Below, piece after piece: positions 1-7,494 of a DNA stretch of 64,000 nt. The position numbers and the translations under genes were made by a program. This stretch comes from JBGPTK01 sp963797765. GTDB taxonomy: Bacteria > Acidobacteriota > Terriglobia > Acidiferrales > UBA7541. Location: the NCBI GenBank assembly GCA_963797765.1, contig CAWCQU010000004.1, positions 372,001 to 436,000 on the forward strand, in the 5' to 3' direction. The notes under the pieces are model-generated. The model had not been told where the DNA came from, did no database searches, and saw only the letters and a list, made by a program, of their open reading frames with translations. How positions within the stretch are numbered: position 1 is the stretch's first letter; the number at the start of each line of letters is the position of its first letter.

Positions 1-159
1 AATGACCACCTATCCATTGGTCGTCAGCAAGTCATGCGGTTGTAGCTTCTCGGAAATCACTTGCAAGGTCTAGAATCGAGCGCGTTAAACTATCTCTCGA
101 ATTTGCATAAGAGCCTCGAGTATTCCTTGACCGGAGAGCGCGCATCGGGAGACGACACG

Positions 160-987
160 ATGGAGACGCCAACGCAAAGCACGCAGTCATTTGGAATCAG
201 CGATTTTCTCGCAGCCGAGCGAACTCTTCTCGCATGGATTCGCACCGGACTGGCCTTGATGGGATTCGGCTTCGTGGTCGCCCGATTCGGCCTGTTCCTG
301 CAAGAACTTCAGCTAGTCCAGCGAGCTCCATCCGCGCAGTCCTACGGCCTCTCGCTATGGTTTGGAACAGCTCTGATAGCCGCAGGCGTGGCTGTGAATC
401 TACTTTCGGCATGGCGCCACGCACGGATGGTTCGGAGCATGAATCGAAGCCAGGCCGTGCGTCCGTATGCGATCAGCCTTGCAATCGGTGTGGCGTTGTT
501 CCTGGCGCTGGTCGGGCTAGGAATGGCAGTTTATCTGGTCTCCGTTCGCAACTCCGGGCATACAAATCCCGCAATCAAGGAGGATGTACTTATGGCGCCG
601 ATTCCGGCCAATGGAATTGTAAGCAGGAAAAGCACTCACTCAGTGGATGAAACCTTGCAGAAACTTCTGCAGGTTTTGCAGTCGAAAGGAGTGAACATCT
701 TCGCCACGGTCGACCATTCCGGGGAAGCCGAAAAAGTGGGCCTGACGATGCCTCCGACCAAGCTTGTAATTTTCGGTAGCCCCAAGGCCGGAACGCCCCT
801 CATGCTCGCGGCTCCGAGCGCCGCCATCGATTTGCCGCTAAAAATTTTGATCTCCCAGGATCGCGACGGAACTGTGTGGGTTTCGTACAATAGCCCTGCG
901 TACTTGGAGCAGCGGCATGGCTTGCCGAAGGAATTGCTGCAGAATATCGCCGTGGTTGAAGCTTTGGCTGCCGCGGTGGCGGAATAA
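160..987 (+). CDS. DUF202-DUF302 fusion membrane protein
   Basis: This 275-residue protein joins two domains normally found apart. Residues about 12-125 are a DUF202 (YidH-like) module: an amphipathic AAERTLLAWIRTGLALMGFG start followed by three hydrophobic spans. Residues about 145-270 match a soluble DUF302 module (HSVDETLQKLLQVLQSKG start, then LVIFGSPKAGTPLM). I chose the ATG at 160 because GGGAG lies 8 bases upstream; the reading frame is open back to a TTG at 61 with no good ribosome site. Function is unknown for both families. DUF302 folds occur in bacterial stress and metal-related proteins, so a membrane-tethered sensor or binding role is only a guess. Confidence 0.75.
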   Translation: METPTQSTQSFGISDFLAAERTLLAWIRTGLALMGFGFVVARFGLFLQELQLVQRAPSAQSYGLSLWFGTALIAAGVAVNLLSAWRHARMVRSMNRSQAVRPYAISLAIGVALFLALVGLGMAVYLVSVRNSGHTNPAIKEDVLMAPIPANGIVSRKSTHSVDETLQKLLQVLQSKGVNIFATVDHSGEAEKVGLTMPPTKLVIFGSPKAGTPLMLAAPSAAIDLPLKILISQDRDGTVWVSYNSPAYLEQRHGLPKELLQNIAVVEALAAAVAE

Positions 988-1108
988 TTCCCGCCGTCCT
1001 GGTTCCCATATTCGTGGTCGGTGCCTATGCAGTTTTGCATACTGGCGTCGACAGGGAGTGGCCGGCAGATGCCGGCGCGAAACTTTCCACGCTCAAGGAG
1101 GCGCATAA

Positions 1109-1378
1109 ATGAGAGGCGCACCTGATTCACCAAGCCTGGGCTTGCGCGGCGTTGCCATCATTGCCACCGCAATCGGCGCGGTAGCCGTGGGAGCATTCGC
1201 GATTGGCGCATTGGCAATCGGACGCCTGGCGATCCGCCGTCTTTCGATCGAGAACGCCAAATTCAAATCTCTCGAGATCGAGGATTTGACCGTCAAACGT
1301 CTCCACGCCGCCGAGTTGGTGGTGAGCGACTCGCTCAAACTGCCCGGAGACGGCGCCGCTCACAGAATTTCGTCGTAA
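1109..1378 (+). CDS. small protein with a five-residue repeat
   Basis: This 89-residue protein has a strong AAGGAGG ribosome site 8 bases before its ATG. Residues about 20-75 repeat with period five. Large aliphatic residues recur at 25, 30, 35, 40, 45, 55, 60, 65 and 70 (Ala at 50), and Ile/Val/Phe at 22, 27, 32, 37, 42, 47, 52, 57 and 62. The first half is Ala/Gly rich and could sit in a membrane; the second half is charged. The spacing is that of pentapeptide-repeat beta-helices, though the usual A(D/N)LXX consensus is absent. I do not recognise a named family. It follows the DUF202-DUF302 gene by 121 bases and could be co-transcribed. Confidence 0.6.
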   Translation: MRGAPDSPSLGLRGVAIIATAIGAVAVGAFAIGALAIGRLAIRRLSIENAKFKSLEIEDLTVKRLHAAELVVSDSLKLPGDGAAHRISS

Positions 1379-1613
1379 GATATTCTCGTCCAGCTGAACA
1401 CGAGCATGCGTGCGCCGATCGATTGAATTTCTTGTTATTTCAGCGACTGAATCAATCCTAGAGCAAAAGCCCCACGTTTCTTCCCAGCGCTGCGGTTCTG
1501 AATTTTCGTCATTGAACCAGAGCACAAACTGGTGTTAGTGTGCGCGGAAACGGCCTGCAATTCTCACGGAATTCTGGCACAAACAGAGATTGTCGCTCGG
1601 AGGAAAATACAAC

Positions 1614-2144
1614 ATGACGAAGCAGAAAATTGCGGTGTTCCTGGTGAGTGCAGTGCTAGCGGTTTCGAGTTTGGCCCAGAAACCGCCCGCGAAGAAAAGC
1701 GCTGCTGCGGCAGGCCCAGGCGGAACGATGCCGGGAACCGAACAGTGGATGGACATCCCGGCGGCTGCGATGGTGGGAACGCCAGCGGTTGAAATAGGTG
1801 GGACGCTGAAGGTCGCGATCCTGCAGGGGGACCCGATGGCTGCGGGACGAACCTACACGCTGCGTCTCTCCTGCACGGACGGAGCGAAGATTGCTCCCCA
1901 TTGGCATCCCACGACGGAAAACGTAACGGTGGTCAAGGGCGCATTCCTGGTTGGGATGGGGCCGAAGTGGGACTCGGCAGCGATGAAAGAGTTTCCCGTG
2001 GGCGGATTCGTCTCCGCGCCAGCGCAAATGAGGCACTACGGCCAGTGCAAGGGCGACACGATCGTGCAAGTGCACGGCGTAGGGCCGTTCGTAATTAATT
2101 TCGTCGGACCAGATGACGCCCCGCCCCCAAAGAAAACGAATTAA
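1614..2144 (+). CDS. secreted cupin-fold protein
   Basis: This 176-residue protein opens with a signal peptide (MTKQKIAVFLVSAVLAVSSLAQ) and continues as one cupin domain. The metal-binding motif is seen as PHWHPTTENVTVVKGAF, with two His and one Glu, and a later His in AQMRHYGQC. The ATG at 1614 is preceded by CGGAGGAA. Cupins of this size bind a metal and often a small ligand in the periplasm; the substrate cannot be read from the sequence. A strong hairpin terminator follows at 2193, so the gene is probably the end of its transcript. Confidence 0.75.
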   Translation: MTKQKIAVFLVSAVLAVSSLAQKPPAKKSAAAAGPGGTMPGTEQWMDIPAAAMVGTPAVEIGGTLKVAILQGDPMAAGRTYTLRLSCTDGAKIAPHWHPTTENVTVVKGAFLVGMGPKWDSAAMKEFPVGGFVSAPAQMRHYGQCKGDTIVQVHGVGPFVINFVGPDDAPPPKKTN

Positions 2145-2192
2145 GCGGTCCCGGACGTTCGCCGTTCTAACGAGTTGGGTTCGGTTCGGGTG

Positions 2193-2226
2193 CCCCAGGC
2201 GCCAGCCTTTAGCGCCTGGGGTTTTT
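2193..2226 (+). terminator. intrinsic terminator after the cupin gene
   Basis: A perfect 10-bp stem (CCCCAGGCGC at 2193-2202 and GCGCCTGGGG at 2212-2221) with a 9-base loop is followed by TTTTT. It lies 48 bases after the cupin stop codon. The same palindrome style is common between genes in this window, so it may be a repeat element recruited as a terminator. Confidence 0.7.
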
Positions 2227-2273
2227 GACTTGGACTCTCCGATTTTGTTCTTTCTCTCCCTTCCAATACTTCT

Positions 2274-2804
2274 TCAAGTCACCGGATCAATCGGCAGCAA
2301 TCCCATCTCCCCTTTCGCATAGTACGAATAGCTGCTCCAAATCCAAGCGTTGGGCTCTCCCACCAGTCCACGCTCCACCGGATTGGCGTGCATATACTCA
2401 AGTTTTTCCCGCCGCTTCTTCGCGCTGTACACATTGAAATCGTAAAATCGAGGCTGCCAGAATCGTGGCAGTCCTTCGGCGTCTTTTAACGGAAAAGAAG
2501 TCAATCGCCCAAACGGCGCGCGTCCAGCCTCCCTTCGCAGATCGCGCGACACTCGTTGCTTCAAGACTTTCAGCATCGCCGATGGAGTAACTCCCGCCGG
2601 CTCGCTGATGAGCAAGTGGACGTGCTCGGGCATCACCACATACCCAATCAGCAGGAAGTGGTAGCGCTCCCGCATCGTCGCGAGCGCATTGACAAACACA
2701 TTCCGTGCGCGCACCGTTCCCAACAGCGGCAAGCAGCGGTAACAGCTAAACGTGAGAAAATGCAAATCGCCACGTCCGTAATAGCGCTTCAATCCCTTCG
2801 GCAT
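2274..2804 (-). CDS. REP-associated tyrosine transposase (RAYT)
   Basis: This 176-residue protein is a Y1/HUH-type single-strand transposase of the RAYT group. The HUH motif is visible as MPEHVHLL (His61 and His63). The probable catalytic Tyr lies in the FYDFNVYSAKKRREKLEY segment (Tyr121 or Tyr126), and the closing EYMHANPVERGLV and WIWSSYSYY blocks are typical. RAYTs act on REP palindromes in the genome. A 27-bp palindrome sits 17 bases upstream of its start (2821-2847), and a nearly identical one lies at 4558-4584. The gene appears intact. RAYTs are usually single-copy domesticated genes rather than free transposons. Confidence 0.9.
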   Translation of the reverse strand: MPKGLKRYYGRGDLHFLTFSCYRCLPLLGTVRARNVFVNALATMRERYHFLLIGYVVMPEHVHLLISEPAGVTPSAMLKVLKQRVSRDLRREAGRAPFGRLTSFPLKDAEGLPRFWQPRFYDFNVYSAKKRREKLEYMHANPVERGLVGEPNAWIWSSYSYYAKGEMGLLPIDPVT

Positions 2805-2820
2805 AGATCAACACCAAACC

Positions 2821-2847
2821 CCCCACACGTAACACCGACGTGTGGGG
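2821..2847. repeat. REP palindrome, copy 1
   Basis: CCCCACACGT and ACGTGTGGGG form a perfect 10-bp stem around a 7-base loop. It lies just upstream of the RAYT start, the usual place for a REP next to its transposase. The palindrome with its flank GCACCCTCA is repeated at 4558-4593. Confidence 0.85.
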
Positions 2848-2966
2848 CACCCTCACCATCTTAACGCTTCATTCACCTATCAATGTTGGTATCTGCGATG
2901 GCGCGCGGTATAACACATAGTGATGGAGGAATCGTTCGTCAGCGCCTGGGTCACCCGCCGCCCCAG

Positions 2967-3419
2967 CTATCTATGAGCAAGGAGGAAATCGATCCACTGG
3001 TTTATGGCATCGCGTTGATCTCCTTGGACCCAGGGTGGAATGAATGCGAGACAAGGACTGCGGTCGGGGCATATCGATTTCGCGTTACTCAATTCCTTAG
3101 AGATTTCTAAATTCTGTGGAATCTGAGAAGCCGAAGAATACATGATTAGGTCCGGTCGCAGTCCTGTTCCTACGTCGGACAACCCCTTCTCGAAGTCCTT
3201 TGTTTCATACGTGGCTACGAGAATCGGCTTTCCACTTTTGGTCTTTGGCTGCTTTGAAGAGAATTCGTTAGAGACTTTAAAGAGCCAGGGTTCAAAGGGG
3301 GCATTCATATCCCGGTAGCAGCGAACGACCACAACTTGCGATTCAGATTTCCCACGTGCATTACATCCGGGAAAACCCAGGAGCAAGAACAGTGCCAGCC
3401 CAGCGACTTGTCTATTCAT
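2967..3419 (-). CDS. putative lipoprotein, solute-binding-like
   Basis: This 150-residue protein begins MNRQVAGLALFLLLGFPGC, a signal peptide ending in a plausible though imperfect lipobox with Cys19. The rest (VVVVRCYRDMNAPFEPWLF..., RPDLIMYSSASQ...) resembles part of an extracellular solute-binding fold but is about half the usual length, so it may be a short relative or a truncated gene. An AGGAAAA ribosome site precedes the ATG. Gene neighbours give no pathway. The family assignment is uncertain. Confidence 0.5.
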   Translation of the reverse strand: MNRQVAGLALFLLLGFPGCNARGKSESQVVVVRCYRDMNAPFEPWLFKVSNEFSSKQPKTKSGKPILVATYETKDFEKGLSDVGTGLRPDLIMYSSASQIPQNLEISKELSNAKSICPDRSPCLAFIPPWVQGDQRDAINQWIDFLLAHR

Positions 3420-3552
3420 TTCTTTTTCCTATCGCAGCCTTCGCAGCAGGTGCAAAAGGCAAATACTCTTCCAGAGCCGGGTGGCCACGAGAATTTGATG
3501 GTGAAAGTATTGGGTCGTGGGTCACGGAGAGAGTATACCATCTGGGCACTAG

Positions 3553-3768
3553 TCGCTGCGGGCGGAGACGCGACGCGGGGGGCGGCACTCAAGGCTTTCT
3601 CGTTGTGTAAAGCCTACGCCGCCCGGCCACTGTGGACCAAACGGGAGAGACGAATACAACGAATTGATTCGTGACACCATCTGGAATGGTATCAAGGTCT
3701 ACTGCCAGCGGCTTGGGGGAGAGCAGGATCGGCCACCCGGTTGGTATGACAAGAATCCCGCGTCTTAG
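3553..3768 (+). pseudogene. possible C-terminal gene remnant
   Basis: After a stop at 3550 this frame runs to a TAG at 3766 with no convincing start codon. Its end reads like real protein (DEYNELIRDTIWNGIKVYC, then DRPPGWYDKNPAS). The overlapping frame just upstream (about 3495-3640) also looks protein-like, so a decayed or frameshifted gene is plausible. No family is recognised. The stop overlaps the ribosome site of the gene at 3778. Confidence 0.25.
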
Positions 3769-3777
3769 GAGAAACCA

Positions 3778-4494
3778 ATGCAGCGAAAGATTCTCAGGAC
3801 TGTCGCATTAGCAAGCTTTGCGCTGGTTGCGGTGCTCGGCGCGGCGGGGCAAGCGCAAGCACAGGACGGCAAAGCACCCTATCCGAACATGGCGCCGCTG
3901 AACCAATACCTGATGGAGCGGAATGCGGAGATCGCGTTGGCGCGGAGCGCTGCCCCGGAATCCATCTCGCGGGATGCCGGCGTCATGGTCCTCGGACGGC
4001 ATGGCTACGAAACCGTCGTCAAAGGCACGAACGGTTTCGTGTGCATGGTACAGCGATCATGGGCCGCCGGACCCGACGATTCCGATTTTTGGAATCCCAA
4101 GCTGCGCGCCGCGAACTGCTTCAACGCGCCCGCCGCGCGAACGTACCTTCTAAACACGATCAAGAGGACCGAGTTGGTACTGGCCGGAAGCTCAAAAGCT
4201 CAGATGTTTGAGGGACTCAAGGCCGCTTTCGACAAGAAGGAATTGCCGGAAGTGGAATCCGGCGCGATGTGCTACATGATGTCAAAACAATCGTACTTGG
4301 GCGACCGTGACCGTAATTGGCATCCCCACCTGATGTTTTTCCTTCCTTTAATGGACCCTGCGGCGTGGGGGGCTGGCTTGCCGGGATCCCCGGTAATTTT
4401 GGGACTCAAAGACACTCCGGACCGACTGACTTTATTTTTGATTCCGGTGGCCAAGTGGTCGGATGGGACGGATGCTTCCATGGATGGGAAGTGA
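3778..4494 (+). CDS. secreted protein of unknown function
   Basis: This 238-residue protein has a clear signal peptide (MQRKILRTVALASFALVAVLGAAGQAQAQ, ending AQAQ-DG). The ATG is preceded by TAGGAGAAACCA. The mature part is a single soluble domain with conserved-looking features such as NGFVCMVQRSW, a run of acidic residues around DDSDFWNPK, and Cys pairs (FVCMV, AANCF, AMCYM). The C-terminal ILGLKDTPDRLTLFLIPVAKWSDG resembles secreted proteins I have seen annotated only as hypothetical. It stands alone between a gene remnant and a decayed transposase copy. Confidence 0.7.
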   Translation: MQRKILRTVALASFALVAVLGAAGQAQAQDGKAPYPNMAPLNQYLMERNAEIALARSAAPESISRDAGVMVLGRHGYETVVKGTNGFVCMVQRSWAAGPDDSDFWNPKLRAANCFNAPAARTYLLNTIKRTELVLAGSSKAQMFEGLKAAFDKKELPEVESGAMCYMMSKQSYLGDRDRNWHPHLMFFLPLMDPAAWGAGLPGSPVILGLKDTPDRLTLFLIPVAKWSDGTDASMDGK

Positions 4495-4500
4495 CGGGTA

Positions 4501-4541
4501 GGTTGGCCTGGGCCGTAGTCGCGTTTTAATCTTTTCGGCAT
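4501..4541 (-). pseudogene. decayed 5' end of a second RAYT gene
   Basis: Read on the minus strand from 4541, this stretch gives MPKRLKRDYGPGQ, matching the first residues of the intact RAYT (MPKGLKRYYGRGD). It is followed upstream by the same REP palindrome. Only about 40 bases of the gene are left; the frame then runs into the tail of the 3778 gene. It is best explained as a fragment of a duplicated REP-RAYT unit. Confidence 0.6.
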
Positions 4542-4557
4542 AAATCAACGTCAAAAT

Positions 4558-4584
4558 CCCCACACGTAAGACCGACGTGTGGGG
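4558..4584. repeat. REP palindrome, copy 2
   Basis: CCCCACACGT, a 7-base loop, then ACGTGTGGGG: identical in both arms to copy 1 and differing by one base in the loop. Both copies share the same orientation towards a RAYT start sequence. It also lies between two convergent genes, where it could act as a terminator. Confidence 0.85.
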
Positions 4585-4637
4585 CACCCTCAAGCATATC
4601 AACCCTTACATCATATGACATCTTATAGTAACCGAAA

Positions 4638-5123
4638 TTAGGCGCGTTCCAATTGGCGGCGGAATTCGGCGGCGTCGAGCTTGTGCTTGGCTACTTTGCG
4701 GGGGCCGATGAAAATTACTGGGACGTCGTTGGTGTAGCGGGCGCGGAGGGATTCGTCGCTGTCGATATCTACTTCGCGCAGCTTTGCGTTGAAATCGCGC
4801 AGCGCGGGGGCCATGGCGGCTTTGGCTTCGTCGCACAGGTGGCAGTTAGCGCGCGTATAGAGTGTTACGTCGCGGGGACCGGCTACTGACAGGCGGCCGT
4901 CTTCGGTGCGGGCGTAAAAATCGCCGCCTTCGCCCGGCTTCAGCAATCCTTCGTTAACAAGTTGCGTCACCACGTCGAGCACTGCTTCGCGGTCGGCTGG
5001 CGGATTGCCTCCGATGAATTCCAGCATGGTGTGCAAGTCGAGCGAATCGCGTTCGAGTTCGTCGTAGAGAGCGAGGATGCGTTTCCCAATGGGGTTCATT
5101 TGTTTTTCGGCGGCTGCGTTCAT
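4638..5123 (-). CDS. glutaredoxin-like protein with N-terminal helical domain
   Basis: This 161-residue protein has a thioredoxin-fold C-terminal half (residues about 84-160) of the DUF836/glutaredoxin type. The redox motif is CHLC at Cys94/Cys97, and the cis-proline signature is NDVPVIFIG. Residues 10-80 form a separate, mainly helical region (ILALYDELERDSLDLHTMLEFI, then a DVVTQLVNEGLLKPGEGGDFYART winged-helix-like end). The start ATG overlaps the stop of the upstream DinB gene as ATGA, so the two are translationally coupled. It probably performs thiol-disulfide exchange in the cytoplasm; the partner is unknown. Confidence 0.75.
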   Translation of the reverse strand: MNAAAEKQMNPIGKRILALYDELERDSLDLHTMLEFIGGNPPADREAVLDVVTQLVNEGLLKPGEGGDFYARTEDGRLSVAGPRDVTLYTRANCHLCDEAKAAMAPALRDFNAKLREVDIDSDESLRARYTNDVPVIFIGPRKVAKHKLDAAEFRRQLERA

Positions 5124-5644
5124 GGATTTAATTTGTATCCCTTTTGGAATGGGCCCATGTGCGGATAGAAAGCGTGTGCGCGGAAGACTTCCAGAATCTG
5201 GCGGATGTGGCCCATGTCATGCAGCGCCCACTCGTTCATCAGATGGGCCACTGTGATGGGGCCGAACTCCTGATGTTTGCCGGTGCGCGAAAGAACGCCG
5301 GCGGGAAGATAGCGCAGCCAGGAAAGGGTGCGGTCGCGTTCGTGGCAGAAATTTTTCAGGTGGTCCTGCGCGCGGCCCGCGTATTTTCCGGCTTTATAGA
5401 GGGCGTTCTGGTCGTAGGATTCGAGGAACGGAGAGTTTTCCTCGGACATTTTCTTGATGCGCTGGCGGAAGCCGGCATCTTCCACGTCGGCCATGTGCGC
5501 CAGAATTTCGCTGATGGACCAGCGCTCCATCGAAGGCTTCCAGTGCAATTGTTCGTTGCTGGCCGTGTGAATAATTTTTTCGATGATGATAGGCGTTTGC
5601 TCGAGCACGGCCAATCCCGGCAACGCCTTTGTGGCGGTTTCCAT
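5120..5644 (-). CDS. DinB/YfiT-like metal-dependent protein
   Basis: This 174-residue protein is a DinB four-helix bundle. The metal ligands are suggested by His in EILAHMADVEDAGFRQR and by the ALHDMGHIRQI motif near the C-terminus. Many members use a low-molecular-weight thiol as cofactor in transferase or detoxification reactions. That fits the translationally coupled glutaredoxin-like gene downstream, although no substrate can be named. The ATG at 5644 begins METATKALPGL. Confidence 0.85.
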   Translation of the reverse strand: METATKALPGLAVLEQTPIIIEKIIHTASNEQLHWKPSMERWSISEILAHMADVEDAGFRQRIKKMSEENSPFLESYDQNALYKAGKYAGRAQDHLKNFCHERDRTLSWLRYLPAGVLSRTGKHQEFGPITVAHLMNEWALHDMGHIRQILEVFRAHAFYPHMGPFQKGYKLNP

Positions 5645-5713
5645 CTGCGCCTCCCGAGGAGCGTGCTTCTTTTATACCGCAGTCGGAGGCGGAATTGAAT
5701 CGCTGTACTAGCC

Positions 5714-5775
5714 TGGGAACGCCATTCTCCTGAATGGCGTTTGGTGGGGCGCCAATCGGGAGATTGGCGTTCCCG
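5714..5775. repeat. double palindromic intergenic repeat
   Basis: Two adjacent hairpins (ACGCCATTC/GAATGGCGT at 5719-5740 and CGCCAATC/GATTGGCG at 5750-5769) are enclosed by an outer GGGAACGCC/GGCGTTCCC pair. Another palindrome follows at 5844-5865 (GCACAGCC/GGCTGTGC). The whole 5645-5916 interval has no gene and is filled by such elements. Confidence 0.7.
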
Positions 5776-5916
5776 GGAATCGTTCCCAGAAAGAAACTAG
5801 AATTCCCGGGTCGAGCCGGAGCACGTTCGGACGCGCCTAACCCGCACAGCCAGGAGTGGCTGTGCTACTTGTGCCTGGCGGCGGCGCATGGTACATCCTG
5901 AACGGAGGCGGAGCGA

Positions 5917-6270
5917 ATGGCGCAGGTGGTGGCGTTCGTGGATGATTTGTTTTTTCAGTCGAAGATCATGGAGACGGCCCGGCACGTGGGCGTGGAATTG
6001 AAGTTTGTGTCGACGGGCGGCGCGCTGGCGGAAGTGATGGCGAGCGGGAATCCGCGGCCTGGTGATTGTGGATTTGAACGCGCGGCAAGGGCCGGTAGAA
6101 TCAATTGCGCAGTTGCGCGCGGCTGGAAATTCGACGCCGCTGGTTGCTTTTTTTCGCACGTGCAGGTGGATTTGGCGGAACGGGCCCGAGCGGCCGGTGC
6201 GCAGGAGGTGATGCCGCGTTCGAAATTCACGCAGAACCTGGCAACCATCCTCGCTCGCGCGAAATCCTAG
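5917..6270 (+). CDS. REC-like (pseudo-receiver) protein with two compensating frameshifts
   Basis: The 117-residue reading frame starts MAQVVAFVDDLFFQSKIMETARHVG and ends HVQVDLAERARAAGAQEVMPR, the shape of a small response-regulator-like fold. The middle (residues about 47-78) is nonsense in this frame. The adjacent frame, from about 6060 to 6150, reads LVIVDLNARQGPVES and NSTPLVAFF, the expected core strands. One extra C near 6058-6059 and one missing T in the seven-T run at 6148-6154 would restore a normal protein. It is either a sequence error or a damaged gene. Function is unknown. Confidence 0.6.
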   Translation: MAQVVAFVDDLFFQSKIMETARHVGVELKFVSTGGALAEVMASGNPRPGDCGFERAARAGRINCAVARGWKFDAAGCFFSHVQVDLAERARAAGAQEVMPRSKFTQNLATILARAKS

Positions 6271-6295
6271 AGCGAGCGGAACATTTCACTTCGGC

Positions 6296-6327
6296 GTCAT
6301 TCTGAACGGAGTGGGGAATCCAGAGCA
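6296..6327 (+). repeat. GGAATCCAGAG-family repeat
   Basis: GTCATTCTGAACGGAGTGG then GGAATCCAGAG belongs to the same family as 21785-21839, 23865-23903, 26725-26757 and 51937-51970 (orientation varies). A second repeat family (GTAGCACAGCC...GGCTGT) follows at 6373-6448. Confidence 0.6.
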
Positions 6328-6440
6328 AATTCCAAATGTTTAAGCAAAAGTCAGTTTTCGGTGATGGTTCGAGTAGCACAGCCACTCTTGGCTGTAGGGC
6401 GGTTAAAGCCGCAGAGAATGGCACACAGGCAGGAGTGCAT

Positions 6441-7373
6441 GTGCTACCAAGATCGGCCGGCTCACACTCCAAGTCGAAAATCGCGTTGCTGGTAATTTTA
6501 ATGCTGTCGGCATCCGCGCGCTCAGCGGCGGCGCAAGTGGCCTCGACAACGGAACCGTCGGAAGAAAAAACCGCTTCGGCCGCTTTGAGCGCGGCGCTGG
6601 TAAGCGCGTGCCGGCAGAACGAGCCGGTGTTCGGCCATTACTTGACCAACGAAAACGAAAGCGCGTTTCGCGCCCTGCCCAAAGAGGAACGCACCGCGAT
6701 CATGCGCCGGTTTTCGCTGATTGATGATCCCGGCCGGGCGCTACTATCTTCCGATTCCGCGAACCATACGATTTTGCGGTGCGAATCGAAAGGCCCCACC
6801 GTGGAATTTCGGTTCGGGGCAGAACACGGGCACGAGAATATCGAGTACGTTCCGGTGCAGGTGGTGGATGGTCAGTCGATCGAATTTGGCATGGTGCGCG
6901 AAGGCGGCGGGTGGCGGCTGCTTTCGGTGGGATTGCTGCTGCTCAACATTCCCGAGCTTTCCAAACAGTGGGCCCAGCAAGCGATGGAGGATCGCGAGAA
7001 TGCGGCGGTCGCGTCTCTGCGAGATCTGGCTGCCGCGATCGCGGCCTACAGCCGCGCTTACGGCCAGCTGCCGAATTCGCTGAAGCAATTAGGACCAGCG
7101 GGGAAAGACGGCGTTTCTCCGCAAGCCGCGCAATTGGTGGACGATGACCTGGCCAATGGAGAGCGAGGCGGATACCGCTTCCGCTATCGCGTGGTGCCGG
7201 CCACCGACGGCGGCCCGGATGGATTTGAGATTGCCGCGCAGCCCACGGAATATGCAAAGACGGGAAACCGGTCGTTCTTCCTCGATACGCAGGGCAAAGT
7301 GCACGCCGCCGATCATCAGGGCGCGTTTGGCGTTGTGGATGATCCGGTGATCTCGCCGGAGGGCGCAGGGTAG
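6441..7373 (+). CDS. secreted protein with pilin-like C-terminal half
   Basis: With the GTG at 6441 (AGGAG just upstream) the protein has 310 residues and a signal peptide of positively charged residues, ALLVILMLSASA and ARSAAAQ. The frame is open back to an ATG at 6336, but that extension is translated from an intergenic repeat and looks accidental. The C-terminal half (AAVASLRDLAAAIAAYSRAYGQLPNSLKQLG, later RYRVVPATDGGPDGFEIAAQP and GKVHAADHQGAF) resembles the globular part of type IV pilin-like proteins. The N-terminal methylation motif of true pilins is absent. Function is unknown. Confidence 0.65.
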   Translation: MLPRSAGSHSKSKIALLVILMLSASARSAAAQVASTTEPSEEKTASAALSAALVSACRQNEPVFGHYLTNENESAFRALPKEERTAIMRRFSLIDDPGRALLSSDSANHTILRCESKGPTVEFRFGAEHGHENIEYVPVQVVDGQSIEFGMVREGGGWRLLSVGLLLLNIPELSKQWAQQAMEDRENAAVASLRDLAAAIAAYSRAYGQLPNSLKQLGPAGKDGVSPQAAQLVDDDLANGERGGYRFRYRVVPATDGGPDGFEIAAQPTEYAKTGNRSFFLDTQGKVHAADHQGAFGVVDDPVISPEGAG

Positions 7374-7433
7374 TCCGTGACTGCTTCGCGGTTCCGGCGA
7401 TGCGAATGATACTCCGCGACAAGCTGTGTCAGG

Positions 7434-7439
7434 TATAAT
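7434..7439 (+). promoter_or_regulatory. possible -10 element for bioY
   Basis: A perfect TATAAT lies 55 bases before the bioY start. No good -35 hexamer is found 16-18 bases upstream, so the call rests on the -10 alone. Confidence 0.3.
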
Positions 7440-7494
7440 GCGCGCATATTAACGAGACACGCGAGACGCAATTTTTAAAGCGCAAGGGGAACAA

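Noticed and set aside
2883..3110. 75-codon plus-strand frame overlapping the lipoprotein
   Set aside because: No ribosome site and no family. The minus-strand gene has a signal peptide and ribosome site.
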